Positions 39,331-49,757 of a DNA stretch of 64,000 bases are shown here, piece by piece (the first letter of the stretch is position 1; each line of letters opens with the position of its first letter). A model generated the notes under the pieces. The model saw nothing but the letters and a program-made list of their open reading frames with translations. It ran no database searches and had not been told where the DNA came from. The DNA comes from Synanceia verrucosa (taxonomy: Eukaryota; Chordata; Actinopteri; Perciformes; Synanceiidae), in assembly GCA_029721515.1 (NCBI GenBank), contig CM056561.1, forward strand, positions 10,770,501-10,834,500, in the 5' to 3' direction. The position numbers were made by a program, and so were the translations under genes.

Positions 39331-41445
39331 ATTAACAGATACATTTATTTAAATAACAAATTCTGTGGTTGCCCAAGGTAGTTTTGTGGCTTAAACACCA
39401 CAGGGCCTTGCAGAGGTGCACAGATGTTGCTTGTGTTGCTGGATATATACAAAATAAAGCACGAAAATAACAAGTTTACTTTTTAAGATATCACACTAAC
39501 TTTTGCCTGGGCAGCAGTGCTCTTGATGCTATAATCAAATGATCGAGGAGCTTATTTATCTTCATTTCACAACAAAACCTACCATGTGTCTTTCTTCCAA
39601 ACGTTCAAGGGAATTTATATCAGGAGGCAGCTGGGAACGCAAGGCGAGCAATTCCATGAAGCATTGCTTCTCAGGTGTCTCCCTGTCAGTCACAGAGCAC
39701 CACAAACCCATGAGAAGCTATTTTTTTTCCTCCCCAGGAAAAGCTACAGCGGGAGAAGCTAAATGATGGCCTCTGGTCTTTTCCCATGTACACTATTACA
39801 GTGGTATCATCTCCACGGTAATGTAATTACACACCATATGTTGCATTCGTCCCACATGCTGAAGCACTGTGTATTTTTGGTATGCAAGTGATGATTTTTA
39901 AACTCAACAAACAAGAAATTAGAATGAGTTGAGTTGGAATTAAATGGAAGTCAAATGTTTTGTCTCCACAATTAATACACTATTACACATTCATGCCTTA
40001 ATGCAGTTTGGAGAAACTAAATGTTCTAACTATATATGAAACTACAGTCAGTCCTGGGGAAGTATTATTAATTTTAGATATTTTAGCATTTGTGGATGAG
40101 TGAATTACTGCTTTAAAAAGATGACTGTAAGGCTTTTTGTTGTGTTGCTCTCTTTGATGACTATCATTTTATTCATATTTTTTTATCTGGAACATTTTTT
40201 TTTTTCTGGATGCTTTTTTGCAGCAGTGAGATAAGAAAAAAATATATACCTCAGCCATCCTAACAAGTCTTTTAATCTGTTATTTAGTCCTTAGATCGTT
40301 ATTTCATGTGTAAACTTGGGAAAAATATGGCCATGAGAGGTGGTGATGTCACTGTGATTTCAATCTGAATGACTTATTCTAATAACTGCTTTGAACTGCT
40401 GCTGAAATAAGGATGATTACATTGGTTTATCTGAAAAAATGAAGTTCCTCCTTTGTCAGATTGACAGGACAGTTGGTCTTACTCAGACAATAACTTTACT
40501 CATTTACAATCCAACCAGGAAACTCCCCTCAGCCACCAGAGAGATGGTTGACTGTGGCACTTCATCACCTTGTTTCAGCAGAAAACTGACATAATCTATG
40601 AAGAAGGGATGCTCCATATTGGCTTTTTTGTTGATATCTGATATTCCTAATATTGTCCAACTTTTCATTTCCAATTCCAATATCAACCGATTCTGATATG
40701 TGCAGAGTATTTTTTTTACACCAAAACTATATTTGCTGTTGTGGAATTAACAGATTATTAGACTCATTGTATTGTGATATCCTACTGGATGCATTCATAA
40801 ATGTAACATGGCTCCAAATGGAAATATTCTCTGTCCAAAATAAGACACCAACTTCAACTTGAGTTATGGAAAACAGCCATTTTTTAAAGGACATTATTTT
40901 ACTGACTGGGAAACTGAATGGTAATATTCTGAATGATTCTGAACATATTATTATGTTGTTATAGTTTTTAATGCTGTTATATTGTTTATATTGTTGGTTT
41001 TGCACTATTCAGAACTGGAAATACATTTCAAATCTTTTAAATCTCCTGACTTTGTCCTACTGTGTATGGCAACCGTAGTGCAAGAATTTCCTTCAGAATG
41101 AATTAAGTTTTATCTTATCTGATAACTGACCATGACTTGGCAAATAATACAGTCATTAAATTATAAACTGGGCTCAATCCACCCAGTTCTTTCATATGAC
41201 TAATACTCCAAGTAAAACCTGGAAAGGGGTATGTGATGGCACATTTACCATCCGTAGGATGGAAATAATTCAAACCAGAGACATGATGTTAGTCATACAC
41301 TGTATATAAAAAACCTGTAAATGTAATGTATATTCTGTAAAATGATTAATTTACACCTCATCATAAAAAAGTTCCCAAATTGAATATTCAATATGTTTTT
41401 ACATTTCAATAATAGAGCATAATTCATTTTATATTTGAAGTTTAA
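39331..41445. other. gene-free stretch downstream of the unknown gene
   Basis: AT-rich unique sequence. No exon or repeat family recognised. Confidence 0.55.
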
Positions 41446-41455
41446 TTTATTTATT
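41446..41455 (-). terminator. overlapping polyadenylation signals of the unknown gene
   Basis: Reading the minus strand, two overlapping AATAAA hexamers (aataaataaa) lie 25-35 bp after the TAG stop. This implies a very short 3'UTR. Confidence 0.5.
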
Positions 41456-41479
41456 GCCAGTATTTAATGAAGGCAGTTA

Positions 41480-42497
41480 CTAAAAACAACAACACAGTGG
41501 TTTAAAGAGCCAGGAGAAGAAGCCCTGCTTGTTGTTGGTCGTCTCTTCTTCCTCTGATAAGGTAACAACGACCACTGGTTCAACAGGAGGAGTCAGAGGA
41601 GTTGAAGAAACTGGAGCCACAGCGGGGTCTCCTTCTCCTCTGGGCTCTGGGTCCTGTTTCACATTTGTCTGTTCTTGTGTGTCCTCCCACTCTTGGACTT
41701 CAATACTGCTGTGAGGTTCAGGAGGGGTCAATGGGGTCGGAGTGACAACAGAGTCTGGCTCTGTGGCTGGTTTCAGGTCTTCATCCTCTGTGGCCTCAAC
41801 ATCAGTGATGGATGGAGGCTCAGCAGAGGATGTTGGAGAAACTGGAACAGTGTAAGAGTCTGATTCTCCATTTTGTTCCTGGTCAATCCGGTGGGGTTCG
41901 TCGTTTTCATCTTCTGTGGCCTCAACGTCAGTATTAGACGGAGGTTCAGCAGGTGGTGTTGGACAAACTGGAGGAGGTGACGAATGCTCCTCAGTTGCAG
42001 CCAGGTTTGAATCATTCTGGAGTGGAGCTTCAACAGCTGGCGAATGAGGTTCCACTTTTGGGCTCTGGGGTGGGAAGATGCCACAAATCTGTCCTGCTGC
42101 AACGTGAATGATCTCCGTCAGCAGCTCAGGTGCAAAGTTCTTCAGCCTTTCCACCAGGACGTCTTGTGGGTACATCCGCCTGATCTCTGTCAGGACAGAC
42201 AGGACCATGTCGTCCCTGGTGGAGCGGGAGAAAGTGGCCTGACACTCTGACGCAGGAAGAACATCAGAGACTTGGTCCAGGACAGCCTGTGTTACGCCGA
42301 CAGACATTTGGCTGAGCTTCTGGGAGGCCATGTTTAAGAGAGAGCGAGGAGGAAGTGTCCAGAAGCCCTGCAGGACTCTGGGGACAGCCTCCAACACCAC
42401 CTCTCTTGGAGTGAGCTGTTGGGAGGTGGGAGTCTCCTTCTGCCTCTGTCTCAGCTTCGTGGCGTAGTCTTTGGCCAGTTTGAGAACTTTAGGATGT
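41480..42497 (-). CDS. unknown gene, last exon with repetitive acidic C-terminus
   Basis: This exon is 1018 nt. About 130 ordered residues starting HPKVLKLAKDYATKL lead into a Pro/Thr/Glu region in which V-PT--AEPPS-TDVEATEDE occurs at least twice (around 41905-41960 and 41780-41835), with weaker copies after it. The extreme C-terminus is FFSWLFKPLCCCF. Confidence 0.75.
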
Positions 42498-43639
42498 CTG
42501 TAGGTTAGAGGCATTAAAAATAGATTTTAAAACCCTTCAGATTATCACAGAGATGTTCAAAGCACAGCAGTTTAACTGTTAATAAACATGTATCTAATAA
42601 CTCACTGAAAACTAGGAGGTAAGGCCTCTGGGGACTTGAGGAGCATCTTGGCTTCAAACTCAATGTCCCTCTTTTTGTTGCTGACATTTACTGCCATCAC
42701 CTGGAAGAAGGAATTATACATGAAATCATCATCAATCATCATCAGAAATCATCACATTTCCCCATAAACTGCTGTTGATCTCAAGATTCTTGTCTTACCA
42801 GCATCAGCAGAGGCTTGGCGTCCTCCTCATCAAAATCCTCCAGTTCAAATTCCCAAAGACTGTAAACATGAACAAAACAGAAGATTAATTTTTACTCTTA
42901 CTCTCTACGCCATAAGAGTAATATTAGTGTGACATGAGCAGAGTTCAAGGTGTAGAGGTGGACTCACCGTTCTCTCAGAGTGCTTTGGCTCTCCTGGAAG
43001 ATGAAGTCTATCATGTCTTCAGCAGTCACCAGAGGTGGGATCTGGTTTTCCTGCTGAAGCCTCAGGAGCTCCCTCACCAGTGCAATCTTCAAAACACAGT
43101 CAAGAGATATGACGCATTTTTAAGCACGACAAGACTTTACTTACTTTATTATAATTTACCTTGCATAGTGCACTAGTGTGGGCTTTAAGTGAAAGTAGGT
43201 CTTACCTGAGTCTTGTAGCTGCTCTCATGCCAGCAGATCTGCAGAGCCCGCTTATATATGGGTGTGTCAAACAACACCTTAAAAGGGAAAATGATATGTT
43301 ACTTTTAGGTTGAGTCATTATTTTTAAAATCACAACACTGAAAATGTTTAAAATCCAGCTCCAGTGACAAAAACAAAATGCTCACTTACCCTGATGGGTC
43401 TGTAGACTCCTCTGCTTCCTTCAACAAACTCCATTAATATTTCGTTGGTGTATATCACAATACAATAAACTATCCACACAGGCAAAGCAACAGCTGAATT
43501 TGTGCAAGATCAACGGTAGACTTGAGAGAGTACTGACACAGTTGATGTCTCTGGCACAAAAGACCAGAATGTTTTTCAGGTCTCTTTCAAAGTCTGTGAG
43601 TTCCAGAATGAAATCCACAGGAATTCTGTTCTGTTCCAT
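41480..43639 (-). CDS. unrecognised protein gene, six exons, with a one-base frame problem in exon 1
   Basis: Exons in order of transcription are 43639-43390, 43277-43206, 43086-42968, 42859-42799, 42700-42606 and 42497-41480 (stop TAG). The five introns are 98-119 bp, all GT-AG, and phases match throughout. From the in-frame Met at 43434 the product is 469 aa; from the ATG at 43639 it would be about 537 aa if one extra base near 43503-43500 is discounted. The product is soluble and helix-rich: Leu-rich segments with acidic patches (RLWEFELEDFDEED), a charged segment rich in Lys/Arg/Gln (KLAKDYATKLRQRQKE), then about 200 residues of Pro/Thr/Glu low complexity with a repeated AEPPS-TDVEATEDE unit, ending WLFKPLCCCF. 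The terminal cysteines could be lipid-modified (CaaX-like or palmitoylated). An X-box upstream hints at cilia. I do not recognise the family. The stretch from LKNILVF to LPLILH faintly recalls a motif remembered from CFAP206, which is speculation. Confidence 0.7.
42606..42700 (-). CDS. unknown gene, exon 5
   Basis: This 95-nt exon follows cttcttccag and ends at ttca|gtgagt. It encodes VMAVNVSNKKRDIEFEAKML and LKSPEALPPSF; the next Gln codon is split. Confidence 0.7.
42799..42859 (-). CDS. unknown gene, exon 4
   Basis: This 61-nt exon follows tttacag and ends at ctg|gtaag. It encodes LWEFELEDFDEEDAKPLLML, an acidic amphipathic stretch. Confidence 0.7.
42968..43086 (-). CDS. unknown gene, exon 3
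   Basis: This 119-nt exon ends at acg|gtgagt. It encodes IALVRELLRLQQENQIPPLV followed by TAEDMIDFIFQESQSTLRE; the final Arg codon is split with exon 4. Confidence 0.7.
43206..43277 (-). CDS. unknown gene, exon 2
   Basis: This 72-nt exon (24 codons) lies between a ttttaag acceptor and cag|gtaag. It encodes VLFDTPIYKRALQICWHESS and YKTQ. Confidence 0.7.
43390..43639 (-). CDS. unknown gene, exon 1 (frame switches inside)
   Basis: The first part reads MEQNRIPVDFILELTDFERD and continues to LPLILHK. The second part, in a frame offset by one, reads NSAVALPVWIVY through MEFVEGSRGVYRPIR to the donor agg|gtaag at 43390/43389. TGA at 43512-43510 closes the second frame upstream, so the switch must lie between there and about 43440. 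The short AAA run at about 43502-43500 is the likeliest site. Confidence 0.55.
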
Positions 43640-43674
43640 TCTAAATTGGAACTGACTTATAGCACAACAAGTGG

Positions 43675-43688
43675 GTCACCATGGAAAC
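43675..43688 (-). promoter_or_regulatory. RFX-type X-box in the promoter of the unknown gene
   Basis: The plus strand reads GTCACC-AT-GGAAAC, fitting the imperfect-palindrome X-box GTNRCC-N(0-3)-RGNAAC. It lies 36 bp upstream of the ATG at 43639. RFX factors use such promoter-proximal sites to switch on ciliary genes (established knowledge). Occupancy here is inference. Confidence 0.5.
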
Positions 43689-44071
43689 GCTTTTTGAAAG
43701 TATCCTGATGTTAAATAAAAAGCAGTGAAGGGAATTATGGAAACCTAACAAACCAAAACAATAATGATAAATTAGTTTTAAATGATTAATCAAAAAAAGA
43801 AAGAATGGATCTTACTACAGACCATTTTATATCTAATTTGATTTTGGTTATATCTTTTTTTAAGTATTACACTTAAGACACCCAAATAAAACTGAGCATT
43901 ATATTATGTTACAAAAAATACTGAAGTGTGTTTTAAGATGCTAGTTCTACAGTCTGAAAGGCTGCCAGGGCTGCAACTCGTTTACACCATAAAGGAGTGT
44001 GAATGAGTCGTTAAAATCCCTGCTCCAGCCTGCAGAGGCACTACCGAACATGGTCTTAAACACTCACACAC

Positions 44072-44170
44072 TTTTAGGTCCCCTCTTGGCAAAAGTTAAA
44101 AAAAATTTACCCAATGGTTGTTGACAGGATTTTAACATGATTGAAAGCATGTCCAAGAGGGGACCTAAAA
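44072..44170. repeat. 18-bp perfect inverted repeat, 99 bp overall
   Basis: ttttaggtcccctcttgg (44072-44089) and ccaagaggggacctaaaa (44153-44170) are exact reverse complements around a 63-bp AT-rich loop. This resembles a small foldback MITE. Confidence 0.85.
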
Positions 44171-44251
44171 AATGTCCCCTGTTGGCAACTTGGTTCCCTG
44201 TTGGTGACTGTGTAATGACGCTCAAGTCCACTGTTAGATAGGAGCAAAAGT

Positions 44252-44253
<2 letters not shown>

Positions 44254-44292
<39 letters not shown>
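44254..44292. repeat. (CA)n microsatellite
   Basis: Uninterrupted CA repeat. Confidence 0.95.
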
Positions 44293-44293
<1 letters not shown>

Positions 44294-44857
44294 CAGGCTG
44301 ATTCTAATCACACGTCACATGCTGCTCTCTCTCCAGACCCAACAGACAGCCTCATCACATCACAAGATTTACACAGATATGGGAAAACAGTTATCTGCCA
44401 TCGAGCTAAGAGCAGAAATAATACCAAAAGCTGCCTCCCATTAAGTTAAAATCAGCCGCAACGATAGCTGGTATCTGAGCGTCACTCCTAAGTGTCTGCT
44501 CCTCTGTTCACCTTCTCCTTCACCATCACCAGTCCTGTCAGAGCTATTTCAGCATGTCTTTGCTAACTGCTCATTGTGGTTTTAGGGGTTTCTTTGAGTT
44601 GATAACACTTGATGAATGAAAGATGTTATCTGGAGTGATCATAGCATCAATTTGCACCACTGACAAGAAATTAGAAGAAAAAAAAACATCTAAAGCAAGA
44701 CTCAACAGCACACACAACTTTAATCTGTTGTCTCAATAAATACCTTTGGAAAATTCCTAAGTTATCTTGCAGGTATGTGTATGTGAAATGAAGACAGAGG
44801 CTGAAATTCCATTCCAGTAGAATGCAGTCGTAAAGGACAGTGGCGCTGTGTTAGAGG

Positions 44858-45165
44858 GTGATCAAAGTTAAAAGGCATTTCTATCCAGAGACACTGCCTC
44901 CCTGGTGGATAGGCCTATCAGTCGGCCCACAGTAACATTACCAAAAACTGACATAAACAGCAGATATGCAGCCTGCCATGGGAATGCGCCACAGTTTGTA
45001 TTGACATAACCACAGATTGACCAGAGGGAGCTGTACCAGTGCCACGGGCCCCTCGACACACCGCCGCGTGGAGCGCCATGATGGACTGTGTAAATGAGGC
45101 TGTGGAGAAGCGGGCCCTCACCAGTCACCTCATTCATAAGGTCGCTATCTGACTCCCCACACTGA
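44858..45165. promoter_or_regulatory. candidate enhancer between the two head-to-head genes
   Basis: This is a unique, non-low-complexity block in AT-rich surroundings. It contains the perfect 12-bp palindrome gataggcctatc at 44908-44919, whose right half makes a TGATAG site. It lies about 3.5 kb upstream of the putative gata5 exon 1. The call rests on composition and motif only. Confidence 0.25.
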
Positions 45166-48137
45166 GAGATGAGAATTACTCCATGTGCTAAACCATCTTG
45201 TTGGCTTTTTCACAAAGGTGAAAGATTGGGGTTACGGCATGTGGAGTTTATGGTCGGAGGACATGTGAAAGACATCCAAAGAGCAATTGAAATCCTTTGT
45301 ATTATTTTTAAGCCAATACTCGGTTTCCTTAGTGTTTGCAATTATATATGGAATATAGGGTTGTGTTGTTGTTTACACTATAAAAATGTACTTACACCAA
45401 AGACAACAATTAAAGTTGTGTCAATTTAGTATAACTCCCTATTTAGCATTCATAAGCTATATATTGTATATGCTTAGTCATACATTGAACTTTAGTTTCT
45501 GCTGGAGAGGCTGTCTGAATCTGGTCCAAACCTTCCTTCCACAACAGATTAAATAGGACAAATTATTACAGGACACTATGCAAAGTATCAAACATCTGGT
45601 AACAGGAACCCAGAGAGATCCAGTGTAATATAACCGATGCTTATATATGAGCAACTGTAACGTTTCCCAAGATCTGAAATATATCAGATTCTGAAGAACA
45701 CATGTTGAACAATCTGCTGATTTAAAGCTGTTCAGACTGTACAATGTGCCTAGAAATGAGTTCTTCACAGACTCCATGGTAAAAGCCAGAGAGGGGAAAA
45801 AAAACATTCCATAATGAGATAGTGACTGCCTTATGTGACGCAGGTTTATACAGTCGCAAACTTCCAGGATTTTACGACGCAAAGAAAGGCTCCTGTGAGA
45901 GCACTGAGCAAAAATAGACGCAAACTATTTTTTTTACAGCAGCAGGCCCGAGGTAACCATTGAGATGCTCTCTGTCACCAAGGTAACCTGGAAATGCATG
46001 AGAGGGTCGCAGTTCTTTGTAAATGGGACAGATTTCAAAGTCAGAGCTGGGGACTGTCCTGCTGATGGGACCCAGCATCATCCTGCTCACTGCTTCTAAT
46101 GATTTCAACAACTTGCCAGCAACTTGTTTCACTGAAGTTGCTGGCAATAAACACTGCAATAAATTGAGTGATACCTTGAACTGTTGAAAATGATCATCTT
46201 AAAGGGCATGCTTCACTTCCAATGATATAAATAATATACTTTATATCACTTAACCAAACTCTATCTGGCAGAAGTTACACACAGTATAGTATTAAGAAGG
46301 TCTTTGCTTACTGCTGCTCTACAGGCCCACATGTCTCAAGTCTACATTTTTATTCTTCTCTCATATATTCACAGGAAAAGGACAATGATAATGTGTTCAA
46401 ATGAGATTATCGATTTAAAGTCGAGTTGGTTCCGAAGGTTTTTATTCAGTTGCAGGCACAGTAGCCTTCAAAAAATAAAAATAAAATAAAATAATAGAAA
46501 AATAAAACGGTAATGTGAAATTCTTACAAATTAAAAATAATACCGCAGACCACATTTCTCATTTGCATCAACATTTCATTGCCATATTTTTATAAATATA
46601 TATTACAAAACCTGTTTAGGCCACATAATGATTCATTATTTTGTTATTGAATATGTTAAATAGTGAAATGGTCACTACATGTGTGGAGCCACGCCGTTTC
46701 ACAGATCGGCATCAAGTGTCCGGCTATTCGAAGAAGGGAAGCAGACAGAGGGACTCCACGCGTCCTCACGGACATGGACGGATGTGGAAAAGTAACGGAA
46801 GGATTAATTAATGGACCCCAGACAGGAGACAGTGTCAAACCTTAATGTTATTAGTCGGAGGACAGCCTTTTTAAATAACAGATAAAACAAAGGAATGAGG
46901 ATTATTTCTGTCTGCTCTGAAAACAATTATTAAGAAAGAATATATTATAATATACACATATTTTTAACTTTATTTTTTTATTTTTCCTCACTATACTCCA
47001 TCTGTGCTGTTAAGGTTGTATCCGTTAATGTCTAAAGATTTAAGACGGTTTTCTTTAATCATTATGGCTGGTTTAAATTTTGGGGATGAATCTTGACAAT
47101 GAATACATATTTATTTGGTCATTTTTATTTCATTTCATTTCATTTTATTGTTATTCAATCTCTAGTTCATTTTTTTTCTGTCATTCAAATTATGTTTATT
47201 TTTATTCCAACTGTCATTTTTACCTATGCAGAAATTCGGGTGACACATATTCCATTTAAGAGGGTTCATAATTAATCAAGGTGGAAAACAAAAAAAAAAA
47301 AGACAAATGTAAGCATACAAGCACATATACAGCAATACCTTGTAGTAGTTTTTATATTGTATCCTCCCTGAGACGATGCACCTTTAATATAAGCTGTATG
47401 AAGAAGTATGAAGAGGAGTTCTTTACAGCCCTGTCGATATTTTTAGCAGCAGTCTCTGATTTCACTTACATTTTCACCCAATATATCCCAAAACAAATCC
47501 TTATATTTTGTCTAAAAAGCAGTCATTACAATATATAGTACCGAAATCGTCGAAAATGTACCATATTTTAATGATCTAGTTATTCCCTGATTGTCGGCAG
47601 AAATGCTTGCTTATGATCGTGTCTTTTTTCTGTGAAAGATTATTACCTTATTTATAGGCACATTTTATCATATTTATTCCAGCTATATCATTTCTCTATG
47701 TTGTTAAATTATTTCCACTTTGACAACATTTATTTTTCCACCACTGTGGTTTTGTTTGTCTTTTTTATCTTTAGTTATTGTTCGGTCGCATTTATCTCAC
47801 CATAAAAACTCTCCGTCTTTCCAATTGTATTTTTACTACACTGTGTTTTATATTTCGCCACTCATTCAATAAATATCACATGAAGGCGTTGGTGTAGCTA
47901 TTCTTTTATAGTCGATTGTAATTGCTCAGGTGTGGCCAGCATAATATCCAAATTATTTAATACTGTTGTGAATGGTTGATCATCACCGTAAGGTAGACAA
48001 ACACCAGAAATAAATGAATTGCGTGAACGCTTACATCCCCCTTTACTGCACACAAAGATTTATGATTTATGAGAAGAAGTTTGGTTTAACCTTGATATCG
48101 ATCCCGTATTGAAATATATCGAATGTGTCATCCGTAA

Positions 48138-48876
48138 TTATCTATTTAATAAAACACACAAAAAAACAATGCGTGTTCCATTAAAGCTGGTACTTTTGCA
48201 CCCCTCCAACCCTTCAGAGTTGGGCCCTCTCCCTCTGTCTCCAACGCCCAGGGGTCCTCCCTCCTTCCCACTCTCCCCACCTAGGCCTACCTCGGAGCAG
48301 CGGATTGCGTCACGTGTTTTTCTCCCGTACAAATTTTCCAGTTGGGGAGCGAATAGGAGCACACCCATATCAGCGATTATCAGCGACAGTAACTATCTCC
48401 AGATATACCAGCAGGAAGAGAACCATTGCAGTCGTCCTGGACCCAAAAAAACAACTTTGGTTTCATTTATCTCCAATACGTGCGCGCAACTTTTACGCAT
48501 TAAAGCAAGAGTTATTTGGAGACGCTCCTCTGTGGTCCCTCGCCTGTCTATATCTGCGTGGAGTGACAAAGTTTGCCCGCTGCACTCCAGAGTTTTGGAC
48601 GTCTAAAGGACCGGACTTCTTTATCACCCGACCGTCCTTATCTGGTGAGATAATACACTGAGAGCCCTTGGAAAGAAATGGTGTTCCGCATACGCGCAGC
48701 AAATGCTATTATCAGTGTTTTTTTGTGATTTGAGTTACTATTGATAGAAAATATCGCAGATATGGAATGGAGCTGGCTATCTGATGATGTTTGATTAGGT
48801 TTCCGTTATGGTTATGATTTAATGAGGCTGCAGCCGGCAGCAGGATCTCTGGGGTCGCTGATAGTCACCTCTATCT
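48138..48876. promoter_or_regulatory. cluster of at least ten WGATAR motifs at the gata5 promoter
   Basis: Motifs on either strand begin at 48138, 48377, 48393, 48621, 48638, 48648, 48742, 48777, 48859 and 48871. About 1.4 would be expected by chance in 739 bp at equal base composition. This suggests auto- or cross-regulation by GATA factors, a known theme in this family. Binding is inferred, not shown. Confidence 0.5.
48377..48644 (+). other. gata5: putative noncoding first exon and promoter-proximal region of gata5
   Basis: The first coding exon has an acceptor at 49104, so an upstream exon must exist. The best donor seen is ctg|gtgaga at 48644/48645, which would give a 460-bp first intron. 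The preceding 450 bp is GC-richer than the AT-rich flanks, as expected near a promoter. The transcription start cannot be placed and no convincing TATA box is seen, so the left boundary given here is arbitrary. A noncoding exon 1 is usual in Gata4/5/6 genes. Confidence 0.4.
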
Positions 48877-49104
48877 ACCCGGACAGATATCAGCGGTCGT
48901 TAATGTCATTTTAATCAATTTCACGTCAGTCACAGTCATTACAAGTGAAATATGACTGATGATACTGAATGATTGTTGAACTTGTTTCATGCGTAACTGT
49001 TTGTCAACATTAGTTTAACACATTTTTTTCTCAAAAATGATTTTAAAAAATCAGATTCCGTTAAGACATGACTAAACATGGCGTTTTCTTCTTCTTTCTG
49101 GCAG

Positions 49105-49757
49105 GATTTTCCACAAGTAATTTGTTCAAAAAGGCATTCTTTTGAGGGTGGAAGAGACAGTCTCGTCTCCACAGGACAGGGACCAGCCTGAAAAAAACCC
49201 CTATATTTCCCAAATACTTGTGAAAATGTACCAAAGTCTGGCCTTATCCTCCAACCAGTCCCCTTACGCACATGACACCGGGAATTACATCCACCCCTCG
49301 GCCAGCTCTCCGGTCTACGTCCCCACCACTAGAGTCCCAGCCATGCTGCCCACCCTGCCCTACCTGCAGACCTGCGACTCGACCCACCAGTCTCACGGCC
49401 TCGGCGGACACCACGGCGGGCACCATGGCTGGCCCCAGACCGGCACGGATGGCTCCTCCTTCACACCCAGCAGCCCTCACCCTCCGCACGGCTTCTCCTA
49501 CTCCCACAGCCCTCCAGTCAGCAGCAGCACCGGCCGGGATGCGACCTACCAGAGCCCGTTGGTTCTTGGAAACGGTGCTCGGGCGGATCAGTACGGAGGC
49601 GCTCTGGTGCGCTCGGTCGGAGGCTCCTATTCCAGCCCATACGCGTACATGAGCCCGGAGATGGCGACGTCCTCCTGGACTCCAGGACCCTTTGAAAGCG
49701 GAGTGATTAGTCTGCAGGGACGGCATGGAGGAATGCCTGGGAGAAAGTCCAGTCTGG
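49105..49757 (+). CDS. gata5: gata5 exon 2: 5'UTR end and first coding exon
   Basis: The acceptor is a pyrimidine-rich tract ending in ctttctggcag at 49104. Translation starts at 49226, and the donor ctgg|gtaagg lies at 49757/49758. The coding part is 532 nt (phase 1 exit) and encodes the whole N-terminal transactivation region. It is GC-rich compared with its surroundings. The long open frame on the opposite strand is a by-product of this composition. Confidence 0.9.

Larger units (their letters stand above)
43689..48137. other. shared upstream region of gata5 and the unknown gene
   Basis: Apart from the hairpin at 44072-44170, the CA repeat at 44254-44292 and the candidate enhancer at 44858-45165, this stretch is AT-rich. 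46450-47900 is especially A/T-rich with a short cattt-type repeat near 47125-47150. No exon could be supported. Confidence 0.6.

Noticed and set aside
49142..49225. Open frame extending upstream of the Gata5 start
   Set aside because: It contains no ATG and is closed by TAA at 49118-49120. The ATG at 49226 is the first in frame and matches the family start.
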